Shown here: piece after piece, positions 17,505 through 26,510 of the stretch
Layout of the letters: each line of letters starts with the position of its first letter
Position numbering within the stretch: the first letter of the stretch is position 1
Assembly: GCA_016720465.1 (NCBI GenBank)
Contig: JADKKO010000004.1
Span: forward strand, 434,001 to 498,000
Reading direction: 5' to 3'
Length of the DNA stretch: 64,000 bases
Origin: Holophagaceae bacterium
Lineage (GTDB): Bacteria; Acidobacteriota; Holophagae; Holophagales; Holophagaceae
Notes under the pieces: model-generated
The model's input: the letters and a program-made list of their open reading frames with translations, nothing else
Told to the model about the DNA's origin: nothing
Databases searched by the model: none
Translations under genes and position numbers: made by a program

Positions 17505-19043
17505 TCAAAGAGGAATGTTTCCGTGTTTCTTGGGCGGTGTCGCGTCTCGTTTTGTGTCGAGCAGGGCCAAGGCCCTGACCAGTTTCTTGCGGGTTTCGCG
17601 GGGCAGGATGACCTCGTCCACGAAGCCGAATTCCGCGGCGATATAAGGATTGGCGAATTTCTCGTTGTAGTCGGCGATGAGCTCCGCCCGCTTGGCCACC
17701 GGGTCCGCCGCGCCCGCCACGGCTTTGCCGTGGAGGACGTTCACCGCTCCTTCGGCGCCCATGACCGCGATTTCCGCGGTGGGATAGGCATAGTTGAAAT
17801 CCGTGCGGATGTGCTTGGAGGCCATGACGCAATAGGCGCCGCCGTAGGCTTTGCGGGTGATGATGGTGATTTTAGGGACCGTGGCTTCGCAGAACGCGAA
17901 GAGCAGTTTCGCGCCATGGCGGATGATGCCGCCATGCTCCTGGTTCACGCCGGGCAGGAAACCGGGAACATCCTCGAAGGTGATGATGGGGATATTGAAG
18001 GCGTCGCAGAAGCGCACGAACCGCGCGCCCTTCTCGGAGGCCGAGATGTCCAGCACACCCGCCAGGAAGGCCGGCTGGTTGGCCACGATGCCCACGCTGC
18101 GGCCTTCGATGCGGGCGAAACCCACGACGATGTTGGGCGCGAAAGCCTCGTGCACCTCGAAAAAAGCCGCGTCGTCCACGATGCCCTTGATGATGAGCCG
18201 GATGTCGTAGGGCTTGCTGGCGTCGTCCGGAACGATGCTGTCCAGGTCTGGGTTCTCCAGCGACTGCGGCGTCCGCGGCGCCTTTCGGGGAGCTTCGCCC
18301 AGGTTATTGCTGGGCAGGAAGGAAAGCAGTTCGCGCGTGTGCGCAAGCGCCGCCAGGTCGCTTGCTTGAACAAAATGCGCGACCCCGCTGCGCGCGCTGT
18401 GGGTGGTGGCGCCGCCCAACTCTTCCTTGGTCACTTCCTCGTGGGTGACGGCCTTGATGACATCGGGGCCCGTCACGAACATGTAGCTCGTACCGCGGAC
18501 CATGGTGATGAAATCCGTGATGGCGGGGCTATAGACCGCGCCCCCGGCGCAGGGTCCCATGATGAGCGAGATCTGCGGCACCACCCCGCTGGCGAGCGTG
18601 TTCCGCAAGAAAATATCCGCATAGCCGCCCAGGGATACGACACCTTCCTGGATGCGGGCGCCACCGCTGTCGTTGAGGCCGATGACCGGACAGCCGATCT
18701 TCATGGCCAGGTCCATCACCTTGCAGATCTTCTTGGCGTAGCCCTCGGACAGCGACCCCCCGAAAACCGTGAAATCCTGGGCGAAGATCGCCACGGGGCG
18801 GCCATCCACCCGTCCGAAGCCCGTGATCACGCCATCCCCGGGAATCTTTTCCAGATCCGGCGTGCGATGCACCATCAGCGCATCCATCTCCTCGAAGGAG
18901 CCTTCATCAAGGAAGGCCGCAATGCGTTCCCGGGCCGTGAGCTTGCCGCCCTCGTGCTGTTTGGAAACCCGGGCTTCGCCCCCACCCGCCAGCGCCGCAG
19001 CGTGCTTGGCCTTGAGGGTCTCTATCTTTTTTTCCAGGGACAC
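17505..19043 (-). CDS. Acyl-CoA carboxylase carboxyltransferase (beta) subunit
   Basis: 512 residues, the size of PccB/MmdA proteins that move a carboxyl group between carboxybiotin and propionyl- or methylmalonyl-CoA. The N-terminal crotonase-like half shows GLNDSGGARIQEG and MGPCAGGAVYSPA (acyl-CoA oxyanion hole). The C-terminal half has FEDVPGFLPGVNQEHGGIIRHGAKLL and RKAYGGAYCVM (biotin side). GTG start with GGAG five bases upstream. No biotin-carboxylase or biotin-carrier subunit is adjacent, so the partner is encoded elsewhere. Propionyl-CoA carboxylase versus methylmalonyl-CoA decarboxylase cannot be separated here. Confidence 0.9.
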   Translation of the reverse strand: MSLEKKIETLKAKHAAALAGGGEARVSKQHEGGKLTARERIAAFLDEGSFEEMDALMVHRTPDLEKIPGDGVITGFGRVDGRPVAIFAQDFTVFGGSLSEGYAKKICKVMDLAMKIGCPVIGLNDSGGARIQEGVVSLGGYADIFLRNTLASGVVPQISLIMGPCAGGAVYSPAITDFITMVRGTSYMFVTGPDVIKAVTHEEVTKEELGGATTHSARSGVAHFVQASDLAALAHTRELLSFLPSNNLGEAPRKAPRTPQSLENPDLDSIVPDDASKPYDIRLIIKGIVDDAAFFEVHEAFAPNIVVGFARIEGRSVGIVANQPAFLAGVLDISASEKGARFVRFCDAFNIPIITFEDVPGFLPGVNQEHGGIIRHGAKLLFAFCEATVPKITIITRKAYGGAYCVMASKHIRTDFNYAYPTAEIAVMGAEGAVNVLHGKAVAGAADPVAKRAELIADYNEKFANPYIAAEFGFVDEVILPRETRKKLVRALALLDTKRDATPPKKHGNIPL

Positions 19044-19122
19044 GAGGGCTCCATCCGAAATGGAATGACAAGGCGGCCACTTAGGCAGAATCGAAGCCCA
19101 GTTTACGCTTGTATCCCCTGAC

Positions 19123-19812
19123 CTACCTCAGTGTTTGCTGGACTAGAAACCGGGCGAACTTGTCGGACCACTTCTCCACCTTGTCTTCGAGATTGGACAT
19201 GAAGGTTGCACTCACCACGCGGTGATGGACAGCCATGAGCAGCTCATGGGTCTTGGCATCCACCACCTTCATGTCCCAGGTCAACGTGGCGCTGCCGGCG
19301 CCGTATCCGACCATGAATTTGGCGGCCTTGCTGCCCGCATTGCAGTCCACAACCCGGCCAATCAATTCCAGGTCTCCCTCAGTCCGGCTGACCTTGGCCT
19401 TGCCTTCAAACGCGCCCGACAAAGCTCCGCGGATCTGACTGGGCATCGCGTCGGTCAGAGCCATGGCCTTGGAATTGTCCTTGCCATCCCGGCCCTTTTC
19501 CAGCATCACCGGGTCATCCCAGTTCTTGAAGGCGATGGTGCGGCCTGATAATTTCGTGCCCGGTTTGATCCAGTAGAAATCGATATCTTCACCCTTGGCA
19601 AAGGCAACCTTCTCCCCAAACCACGCCATCTGGAGCAATCCCTTGTCCAGGGTTTCGGTGATCGTTGGCTTTGGGGCTGCAATCACGGGGGCCACGGGTG
19701 CCGATTCGACCGTAGGATTCGCAACCTGCGGAGCGGCCGATTCGGCTTTGGGGCTTTCCTGGGCCGCCAGGCCAAAGGAAACCAAAGCCACGAGTGCGAC
19801 GGTTAAACGCAT
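19123..19812 (-). CDS. Exported DUF4410-like protein
   Basis: 229 residues with a signal peptide (MRLTVALVALVSFGLAAQ) and a Pro/Ala linker. The C-terminal half has the pattern GRVVDCNAGSKAAKFMVGYG-AGSATLTWDMKVVDAKT, resembling DUF4410 proteins of unknown function (conserved GxGSA followed by D.kT.ell). Probably periplasmic or membrane-associated. It has the same GGAGTTTTCATG start context as the transaldolase gene. Confidence 0.65.
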   Translation of the reverse strand: MRLTVALVALVSFGLAAQESPKAESAAPQVANPTVESAPVAPVIAAPKPTITETLDKGLLQMAWFGEKVAFAKGEDIDFYWIKPGTKLSGRTIAFKNWDDPVMLEKGRDGKDNSKAMALTDAMPSQIRGALSGAFEGKAKVSRTEGDLELIGRVVDCNAGSKAAKFMVGYGAGSATLTWDMKVVDAKTHELLMAVHHRVVSATFMSNLEDKVEKWSDKFARFLVQQTLR

Positions 19813-19861
19813 GAAAACTCCTAATTAGAAAGTGAAGGTGCGGTGAATTTGGTCGGAAGGA

Positions 19862-20359
19862 TCAGGACTTCGGCCTCACGCGCACCGCGTCCGCGGGCAA
19901 CGGCTCGCCGCCCACCACGTGGAAATGCAGGTGGAAGACGGACTGGCTGGCGTCCTTGCCGGTGTTGACGATGATGCGGAACCCGGAAGCCGCGATGCCC
20001 GCTTCCCGCGCCACCTTGGCGCAGGCCGTGAGCAGGGCGCTGCGGGTCTCCATGGGGAGCTGCTCCAGCTCTGTGAGGTTGGAAACATGCTGCTTGGGGA
20101 TCACCAGCAGGTGCACCTTCGCCCGGGGCTTGATGTCCCAGAAAGCCAGCACGCGGTCATCCTCGAACACCTTTTTCGAGGGCGCCTTGTCCGCGATGAT
20201 CTTGCAGAAAATGCAATCGGGATGAGCGCGGTGTTCCGGATGCGCATCCACCCAGGAGGGAACCGCGGCGGTGGCGGCCGAAGGCTGGGGGGGCGCCTGG
20301 ACGCCCTGGGCCAATAAGGGAAAGGCAAAGAAAAGAGGAAGAAGCAGGCCCTGTTTCAT
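19862..20359 (-). CDS. HIT-family (HinT-like) protein with predicted signal peptide
   Basis: 165 residues. The HIT domain is complete: CxxC zinc pair (DCIFCKII, about residue 48), DIKPRAKVHLLVIPK, and the catalytic histidine triad HLHFHVV. HIT proteins hydrolyse nucleoside phosphoramidates and normally work in the cytoplasm. Here the ATG at 20359 gives a hydrophobic N-terminus (MKQGLLLPLFFAFPLLAQG) that looks like a signal peptide. The start overlaps the transaldolase stop in an ATGA, supporting this start and translational coupling. A GTG near residue 38 could make a cytoplasmic form. Confidence 0.85.
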   Translation of the reverse strand: MKQGLLLPLFFAFPLLAQGVQAPPQPSAATAAVPSWVDAHPEHRAHPDCIFCKIIADKAPSKKVFEDDRVLAFWDIKPRAKVHLLVIPKQHVSNLTELEQLPMETRSALLTACAKVAREAGIAASGFRIIVNTGKDASQSVFHLHFHVVGGEPLPADAVRVRPKS

Positions 20360-21003
20360 CGTCCACCCTTCTTCCAGTCCGCCAGGAAGTTCTCGATTCC
20401 CTGGTCCGTCAGGGGATGGCGAAGCATTTGGTCGAAGACCTTGGGCGGGATGGTGGCGATGTGCGCGCCCGCCAGGGCCGCGTCCGTGACGTGGCGGGGT
20501 CCCCGGATGGAAGCCGCGAGCACCTGGGTTTCCAGTCCGTAATTGTCGAAGATCTGCACCAGATCCTCGATCAGCTCCATGCCCACATGGTTGATGTCGT
20601 CGAGGCGCCCCACGAAGGGCGACACCATCGTCGCGCCGGCCTTGGCGGCCATCAGACCCTGGGTGGCGCTGAAGCACAGGGTCACGTTGGTATGGATGCC
20701 CTCCTGCTTGAAGGCGTGGCAGGCCTTGAGGCCCTCAGCGGTGAGCGGAACCTTCACCACCACGTTCTTGTGGATCTTGGCGAGCTTGCGGCCCTCCTTG
20801 ATCATCCCCGGTGCATCCGTGGCGATCACTTCCGCCGAGATGGGCCCGTCCACGATGCCGCAAATCTCCTGGATGATCGCCTCAAAGGGCTTGCCGCTCT
20901 CCTTGGCGATGAGGCTCGGATTCGTGGTCACCCCGTCCAGGATTCCCAACTCATTGATGCGCTTGATGTCAGCGATGCTGGCGGTATCGACGAAAAATTT
21001 CAT
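20356..21003 (-). CDS. Transaldolase-like fructose-6-phosphate aldolase
   Basis: 215 residues, the short TalC/FSA class. Opens with MKFFVDTASIADIKRI and DGVTTNPSLIAKE; the Schiff-base lysine lies in NVVVKVPLT, and SPFVGRLDD is also conserved. It interconverts sugar phosphates (transaldolase) or cleaves fructose 6-phosphate; sequence alone does not choose. Start ATG with TGGAG upstream; its stop overlaps the HIT gene start. Divergent from thyX with a 78-bp gap. Confidence 0.92.
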   Translation of the reverse strand: MKFFVDTASIADIKRINELGILDGVTTNPSLIAKESGKPFEAIIQEICGIVDGPISAEVIATDAPGMIKEGRKLAKIHKNVVVKVPLTAEGLKACHAFKQEGIHTNVTLCFSATQGLMAAKAGATMVSPFVGRLDDINHVGMELIEDLVQIFDNYGLETQVLAASIRGPRHVTDAALAGAHIATIPPKVFDQMLRHPLTDQGIENFLADWKKGGR

Positions 21004-21081
21004 GAAAACTCCAGGGAACTCCGCGACGGGATCTTTTATTCTCTCAGGGCCTGCGCCAAGCTCAAAGGAATGGAGTTCGCC

Positions 21082-21762
21082 ATGCCTCAAACCGAAATCA
21101 CGGTCCTCGACAAAGGCTTTGTCCGGCTGGTGGATGCCATGGGCTCGGACCTGTCGGTGGTCAACGCGGCGCGGGTGAGTTTCGGCAAACGCAAGGACAC
21201 CCTGGATGAGGGCGACAAGAAGCTCATCAAGTACCTGGCCACCCACGAACACACATCGCCCTTCCGCCACGCCTATATGCAGTTCCATGTGAAGGCGCCG
21301 ATCTTCGTGTTCCGCCAGTGGATGAAACACCAGGTGGGCTGCGCCTGGAACGAGGTCTCGGGCCGCTATGTGGAATTCGCGGATGACGAGTTCTTCGTGC
21401 CCGCGAGCTTCCGGCAGCAGGCCAAGGTGAACAAGCAGGGCAGCGAGGGCGAGATCGAGGATGGCAATCGCGCTCCCGCCAAGCAGGCTTACCTGGAGGC
21501 CTGCCAAGGCAGCGTGGCCCAATACAAAAAGCTGCTGAGCCTGGGCGTCTGCCGGGAGCAGGCCCGCTGCGTGCTGCCTCTGGGGCTCTACTCGGAGGTC
21601 TACTGGACCACGAGCCTCCAGGCGGTGGCGCACTTCATCCGCCTGCGCACCGAAAGCCACGCCCAGTGGGAGATCCAGCAGTACGCCCACGCCGTGCGGA
21701 CCCTCATCGAGGACCGCTTCTCCGCCAGCCTTGATGCGCTGCTGGATTTGGACGAGGAGTGA
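21082..21762 (+). CDS. thyX: FAD-dependent thymidylate synthase
   Basis: 226 residues. Methylates dUMP to dTMP using methylene-tetrahydrofolate and FADH2, independent of ThyA. The family region is recognisable (APIFVFRQWMKHQ, then WNEVSGRYVEF), with RARC-like CREQARCVLPLG and LYWTTSLQ-type segments following. The central motif is atypical: where RHRxxSxNExSxR is expected, the sequence is HQVGCAWNEVSGR or a version with one extra residue. The start at 21082 has GGAG at correct spacing; the ATG at 21070 has no space for a ribosome site. Directly followed by the aminotransferase gene. Confidence 0.88.
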   Translation: MPQTEITVLDKGFVRLVDAMGSDLSVVNAARVSFGKRKDTLDEGDKKLIKYLATHEHTSPFRHAYMQFHVKAPIFVFRQWMKHQVGCAWNEVSGRYVEFADDEFFVPASFRQQAKVNKQGSEGEIEDGNRAPAKQAYLEACQGSVAQYKKLLSLGVCREQARCVLPLGLYSEVYWTTSLQAVAHFIRLRTESHAQWEIQQYAHAVRTLIEDRFSASLDALLDLDEE

Positions 21763-21770
21763 TTCCGACC

Positions 21771-22976
21771 ATGCGCCCGCTCCTGGATCCTTCGCTTTTC
21801 GACCTGGACGCCGAACGCCTCTGGGTCATGCACTGCTCCGAGGGGCCCGTGCCCATGGCTTCGCTTGAAGCGGTCCAGGCCTTTCTGCCCAAGGAATCCC
21901 GTCCCTGGAAGCTGCGCTGGGCCGAGGATTTCCAGGGCATCCCGGAAGCCACCAAGCGGGAAGCCGCGCAGCTCATCGGCGCGGGACCGGACGATATCAG
22001 CCTGACGGCCACGACCTCTTCCGGTCTGCAGATCATTGCCCAAGGTTTTCCCTGGAAAGCCGGCGATGAGGTGCTGGCGCCCCTGGGCGAGTTCCCTTCC
22101 AACGCCTGGCCCTGGATGGCGCTCGCGCCAAGGGGTGTCGGCTTCTGCGAGGTGCCGCTCTGGGCCGGGCACCAATCAGGACCGGAAGCCTGGAATTCGA
22201 CCCCGCCTCCTCCAGAGGCCGATGCGGAAACGCGCTTATTGGACGCGATCACCGACCGCACCCGGATCCTCGCCTTGAGCTGGGTGCGCTTCCAGGATGG
22301 CTTGAAGCTCGACCTGCCCTGGTTGGGCAGCGCCTGCCGGGAACGCGGCGTGCACCTGGTGGTGGATGGCATCCAGGGCGCCGGCACGCACCGGCCCGAC
22401 CTCACGGGGGTCAGCGCCTTCGCCACGGGCGGCCACAAAGGACTTCTGGCCCCGCAGGGATTGGGCTTCCTTTGGACCGAGGCGAAGTTCCGGGCGCTGC
22501 TGGCGCCCTCGGGCACCTGGCTCTCAGTGGAAGACGGCACCAATTTCACGCGGCCGTCCACGGATTTCAACCGCGACTGGCTGGCGGATGGCCGCCGCCT
22601 GGAGGCGGGGGGTCCTTCACTGCTGGGCTGCGTGGCGCTGAACGCGTCGTTGGCCTGCCTCAACGGTGCTGCTGCCGGCGCCATCGAAACCTACGTTCAA
22701 AGCTTGCAAGATTCGCTGCTGGAGTCCATTTCCGGCAATTCCATCTGGGGCGCTGAAGCCAAACGGCTCCGGGGATTGCGGAGCGAGGATCGCCTGGGCC
22801 CAGTGCTGTCCTTCCACCATCAAGGCCGCGGGCCGGAATTCCTGAACGCCCTGCTCCAGAAGGGGTTCGACCGGGGCATCTACGCTTCGGTGCGCGAGGG
22901 CTACCTGCGCGTCGCCTTCCATGGCATGCATTCCCAGGCGGATGTGGCTCGGGTGGCGGCCTGGATCACGGACTGA
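21771..22976 (+). CDS. Class V aminotransferase-like PLP enzyme
   Basis: About 401 residues. Fold-type I class V features: SLTATTSSGLQIIAQG (phosphate-binding loop), HLVVDGIQGAG (Asp that contacts the pyridine nitrogen), and FATGGHKGLLAPQG with the PLP lysine in GGHK. The family includes cysteine desulfurases, kynureninases and isopenicillin-N epimerase-like enzymes, and the substrate is not predictable. ATG at 21771 follows GAGGAG; an in-frame GTG at 21759 overlaps the thyX stop. Likely co-transcribed with thyX. Confidence 0.82.
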   Translation: MRPLLDPSLFDLDAERLWVMHCSEGPVPMASLEAVQAFLPKESRPWKLRWAEDFQGIPEATKREAAQLIGAGPDDISLTATTSSGLQIIAQGFPWKAGDEVLAPLGEFPSNAWPWMALAPRGVGFCEVPLWAGHQSGPEAWNSTPPPPEADAETRLLDAITDRTRILALSWVRFQDGLKLDLPWLGSACRERGVHLVVDGIQGAGTHRPDLTGVSAFATGGHKGLLAPQGLGFLWTEAKFRALLAPSGTWLSVEDGTNFTRPSTDFNRDWLADGRRLEAGGPSLLGCVALNASLACLNGAAAGAIETYVQSLQDSLLESISGNSIWGAEAKRLRGLRSEDRLGPVLSFHHQGRGPEFLNALLQKGFDRGIYASVREGYLRVAFHGMHSQADVARVAAWITD

Positions 22977-22990
22977 ACCAGCAGGGGAGT

Positions 22991-23200
22991 TCAGGGTCCT
23001 TTCCGGGCACAGGTGCTGAAACCGAAAACCGTATACAGGGGGCACGATCCGACCAGCCCGGTGAGAAGCGGGATGAGGCCGAAATACCCCAGCGGCGACT
23101 TGGGCCCAAAGAACACCAGGGATAATCCGGCCAGCCCCAGGATCACGCGGAGGATGCGCTCGGCTGGATGTTCGTTGGTGGGCAGGATTCTGCTCAGCAT
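22991..23200 (-). CDS. DUF2892 small inner-membrane protein
   Basis: 69 residues. MLSRILPTNEHPAERILRVI is followed by two hydrophobic segments and the terminal GSCPLYTVFGFSTCARK, the typical DUF2892/YgaP membrane-tail pattern. In other bacteria this domain is found alone or fused to rhodanese domains. Function is unknown. Confidence 0.85.
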   Translation of the reverse strand: MLSRILPTNEHPAERILRVILGLAGLSLVFFGPKSPLGYFGLIPLLTGLVGSCPLYTVFGFSTCARKGP

Positions 23201-23238
23201 GGGATCCTCCTCGATGGATCAGAAGCGCCTCGGGCTGG

Positions 23239-23613
23239 CTATCTTTCCAGCACTTTCCGGGCGACATTCATCAATTGCGTGACGAAGGCTTCGCTGGGTT
23301 CCAGGAACTCCGCGCCGATCATCAGGTAGCCGGGCCTCGCGGACTGTCCCCGCAGCGACGAGAAGGCGATGCGAGCCCGCGCGGGTGGCGCAGGCAGATT
23401 CCCGTCCTCCCACCGGAAATACTCCAGGGAATGCCCCGGCTCGAAAAGGAAATGCTGGGCGTAGCGCTCCTCCACCCAGGCTCCGAAGCCCCCAGCTCCG
23501 ATGGTGATGATCTCCACGCCCTCCACCCACATGCCTTCGGCCATGAACCGGGCCTTTAGGGAGCCCGGCAGCTTCAGGCGGTCAAACCGCCGGGGGTCTT
23601 GGACAGCCGACAT
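23239..23613 (-). CDS. PilZ-domain protein
   Basis: 124 residues. An N-terminal RRFDRLKLPG provides the RxxxR arginine motif; the second motif, usually D/NxSxxG, is replaced by ITIGAGGFG. PilZ domains bind cyclic di-GMP, but the altered second motif makes binding uncertain. No other domain is fused. Divergent from xdhD, sharing the 257-bp upstream region. Confidence 0.7.
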   Translation of the reverse strand: MSAVQDPRRFDRLKLPGSLKARFMAEGMWVEGVEIITIGAGGFGAWVEERYAQHFLFEPGHSLEYFRWEDGNLPAPPARARIAFSSLRGQSARPGYLMIGAEFLEPSEAFVTQLMNVARKVLER

Positions 23614-23736
23614 AGGGAGGACCCAGAAAGGGTGATGAGGTTGGCCTAGCCTACCCGCCTCCCCTGGAAACTCCAGGCCAAATCATCAGGAATGCCTGGT
23701 CCGTTCGGGGTTGGAGATGGTCGAGGAGGAGGATAC

Positions 23737-23767
23737 TAAATTTTTTACCTGTACCGATAAATTTTTT
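23737..23767. repeat. Direct AT-rich repeats upstream of xdhD promoter
   Basis: TAAATTTTTT occurs at 23737-23746 and again at 23758-23767, exactly 21 bp apart (two helical turns). The second copy runs into the -35 element. The arrangement suits a dimeric regulator or an UP element. Confidence 0.5.
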
Positions 23768-23793
23768 GACACCTGCGTCTGGAGTCCTAGAAT
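23766..23793 (+). promoter_or_regulatory. Sigma-70-type promoter of the purine cluster
   Basis: TTGACA (23766-23771), 16-bp spacer, TAGAAT (23788-23793). The predicted transcript start is about 70 nt upstream of the xdhD ATG. Confidence 0.65.
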
Positions 23794-23870
23794 AAGGATC
23801 CCTAGTCGTGGATGCGAGCCCGCCGGTTCCCGTCCACGAAACACTTCATTCCTTCCCGGGAGCCGGAGCC

Positions 23871-26479
23871 ATGGAATTCGAGCTCAACGGCCAGTCCAAA
23901 ACCTGCGATGCGCCTGTGGACATGAGCCTGCTCACCTACCTGCGGGAAGTGGAAGGCATCATCAGCCCCAAGGATGGCTGTTCCAGCGAAGGCATCTGTG
24001 GATGCTGCACGGTCCTGGTGGACCAGGTCGCCCGGCTGAGCTGCCGGATGAAGCTGAAGGACGTCGCCGGCAAGCGGGTGACCACCCTGGAAGGCATTTC
24101 TTCTGCAGAAAAGGATGCCTTCGCGGATGCCTTCGTGCTCAAGGGTGGCGTCCAGTGCGGTTTCTGCACACCCGGCATCGTCATGAAGGCCAAGGCCATG
24201 CTCGACAAGAATCCCAATCCCACACGCCAGGAGATCACCGACGGACTGACGGGGAATCTCTGCCGGTGCACGGGCTACAAGAAGGTGGTGGATTCCATCG
24301 AATGCGCAGCCGCTGCCCTGCGCGAAGGCAGGCCGGTGGCGCCCGCCGAAGGGGTGGGCAGGGTTGGTTCCCGGCTCGGGAAGTACACCGGCCGGGAGTC
24401 CGTGCTCGGGGAGCGCGTGTTCGTGGCGGACATGAAAGAGCCCGGCATGATCTATGGCGCCCTTCGGTTCTCGGATCATCCAAGAGCCAGGGTGCTGCGC
24501 ATCGATATCTCCGAAGCGCTGGAAGTGCCGGGCATCGTGCGGATCCTCACGGCCAAAGAGGTCTCCGGAAAACGCATCGTCGGGATGATCTTCAAGGATT
24601 GGCCCGTGATGGTGGCCGAAGGCGAGACCACCCGCTACATCGGGGACGTGCTGGCCGCCGTGGCCGCCTCCACCGAAGAAGCGGCCCGCGAAGCCGTCGC
24701 CCGCATCAAGGTGCAGTACGAGGTGCTAGGGCCCGTCACGGACATCTTCGCCGCCCTGAAGCCCGACGCCCCCCAGATCACCGAGACAGGAAATGTCCTT
24801 TCCGTTTCCGAGGTCCAGTTCGGCGATGCCGAAGCAGCCTTGAAGACATCGGCCTTCGTGACCCGCCACCGCTTCGCCACCCAGCGCATCGAGCACGCTT
24901 TTCTGGAGATGGAAGCCACCCTCGCCCTGCCCTGGGAGAAGGACGGCCACCGCGGCGTCAAGGTCTACGACTGCGGCCAGGGCGTCTACGAGGACCGCAA
25001 GCAGCTGGCGGACCTGCTGGATCTGCCGGAGCGCCTGGTGAACGTGGTGCAAGTCCAGAACGGCGGCGGTTTCGGCGGCAAGGAGGACATGACCACCCAG
25101 GGCCATGCCGCGCTGCTTTGCTGGCACACGAATCTGCCGGTGATGGTGCGCCTGACCCGGGCCGAATCCCTCCGCATGCATCCCAAACGGCATCCCATCG
25201 TCATGGAATACGCCCTGGGCTGCGACGAGAATGGCAAGCTCACCGCTTTGACAGCCACCATGCACTCGGACTCGGGCGCCTACGCCAGCGTCGGCATGAA
25301 GGTCATCGAACGCGCCGTCGCCCATTCCGCCGGAGCCTACACGGTGCCGAACGTCCATGTGATCGGAACGGCGGTCATCACCAACAACGTGCCCTGCGGC
25401 GCCATGCGGGGCTTCGGCGCCAACCAATCCTGCTTCGCCATGGAATCCTGCATGGACGAGCTTTGCAAGATGGGCGGCTTCGACCGCTGGCAATTCCGCT
25501 GGGACAACGCCCTGGTGGAAGGCAAGGCCACCGCCACCGGCCAGATCCTGCGCTCCGGCGTCGGCGTCCGGGCCTGTCTGGAGGCCCTGAAGGATCGTTT
25601 CTACGCCGCCGACTGCGCAGGGCTCGCCGCTGGCATCAAGAACACGGGCATCGGCTGCGGCATGCCCGATTACGGCAAGGCCAAGATCGTCATCGAAGCC
25701 GCGGACCGCGTGGTGGTCCACCACGGCTGGTGCGAGATGGGCCAAGGCGTCTACACCATGGCCATCCAAACGCTCGTCGAAGAGACCGGCATCGATCCGG
25801 CTTTCATCGAAGTCCGGGTGGAGACCGACGAGGAGGCTGGCGCCGGCATGACCACCGCCTCCCGCGGCACCTCGCTGGTGGGGAATTCCGTACGCGAGGC
25901 CAGCAGGGATCTCAAGCGCGATCTGGCCGCCGGCAAGACGCTCGAGAGAGCTTGGTGGGCCGAGAGTACAGGGGCGAGTGGGTCTGCGACTGGACCACCA
26001 AGGTCGGGCACGAGCCGCCGCCCGGAAAAGACGTGGTGACCCACTATTCCTATGGCTTCGCAGCCCAGCTTGTGGAACTGGACGAGACCGGGAAAATTAC
26101 CCGCGTCACCGCCGCCCACGACGCCGGGAAAATCATGAATCCCACCCTTTTCGAGGGGCAGATCGAAGGTTCGCTCCACATGGGCCTCGGCTACGCATTG
26201 ACCGAGGATTTTCCTTTCAAGGATGGTTGGCCCATTTCATTCAAGATGGCGGATCTTGGCATCCTCCGGGCTCGCGACATGCCGATCATGGATGTCATCG
26301 GCGTCGAGGTTCCCGACGAACACGGTCCCTACGGCGCGAAAGGCGTGGGCGAGATCGGGCTGGTGCCCACCGCCGCCGCCGTGGCCAATGCGCTCTGCGT
26401 CTTCGACGGCCTGCGCCGCACCACGTTGCCCATGCGCGAGATGAAAGCACTTGGGAAGAAGCCCAAGGCGCCGAAATAA
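23871..26479 (+). CDS. xdhD: Selenium-dependent xanthine dehydrogenase-type molybdenum hydroxylase (frameshifted)
   Basis: One polypeptide combining a [2Fe-2S] domain (C37, C43, C46; CGFCTPG and CRCTGYKK for the second cluster) with the molybdopterin domain (NGGGFGGKEDM, CGAMRGFGANQ, MGQGVYTM, GAKGVGEIG). This is the XdhD/Se_dep_XDH layout; selenium is a labile ligand, not selenocysteine. Family members act on hypoxanthine, xanthine or urate. Reading switches from frame 3 to frame 2 in CGAGAGAGC (25943-25951); removing two bases gives an unbroken protein of about 868 residues with LVGREYRGEWVCDW intact. ATG 23871 is preceded by GGAG. No FAD subunit is fused. Confidence 0.88.
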
Positions 26480-26510
26480 ATTGTTCTGACCCAGTTACCC
26501 GGAGACCCCC

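Noticed and set aside
17479..17832. N-terminal extension of the second TPR paralogue
   Set aside because: Overlaps the carboxyltransferase in another frame; the signal peptide starts at 17478.
20416..21081. Upstream extension of thyX
   Set aside because: Runs antisense through the transaldolase; the GGAG-preceded ATG at 21082 gives a normal ThyX.
25943..26039. Selenocysteine or programmed frameshifting in the Se-dependent XDH
   Set aside because: The family uses labile selenium, no in-frame TGA is bypassed, and no stem-loop or slippery heptamer is evident; a simple dinucleotide indel explains the break.
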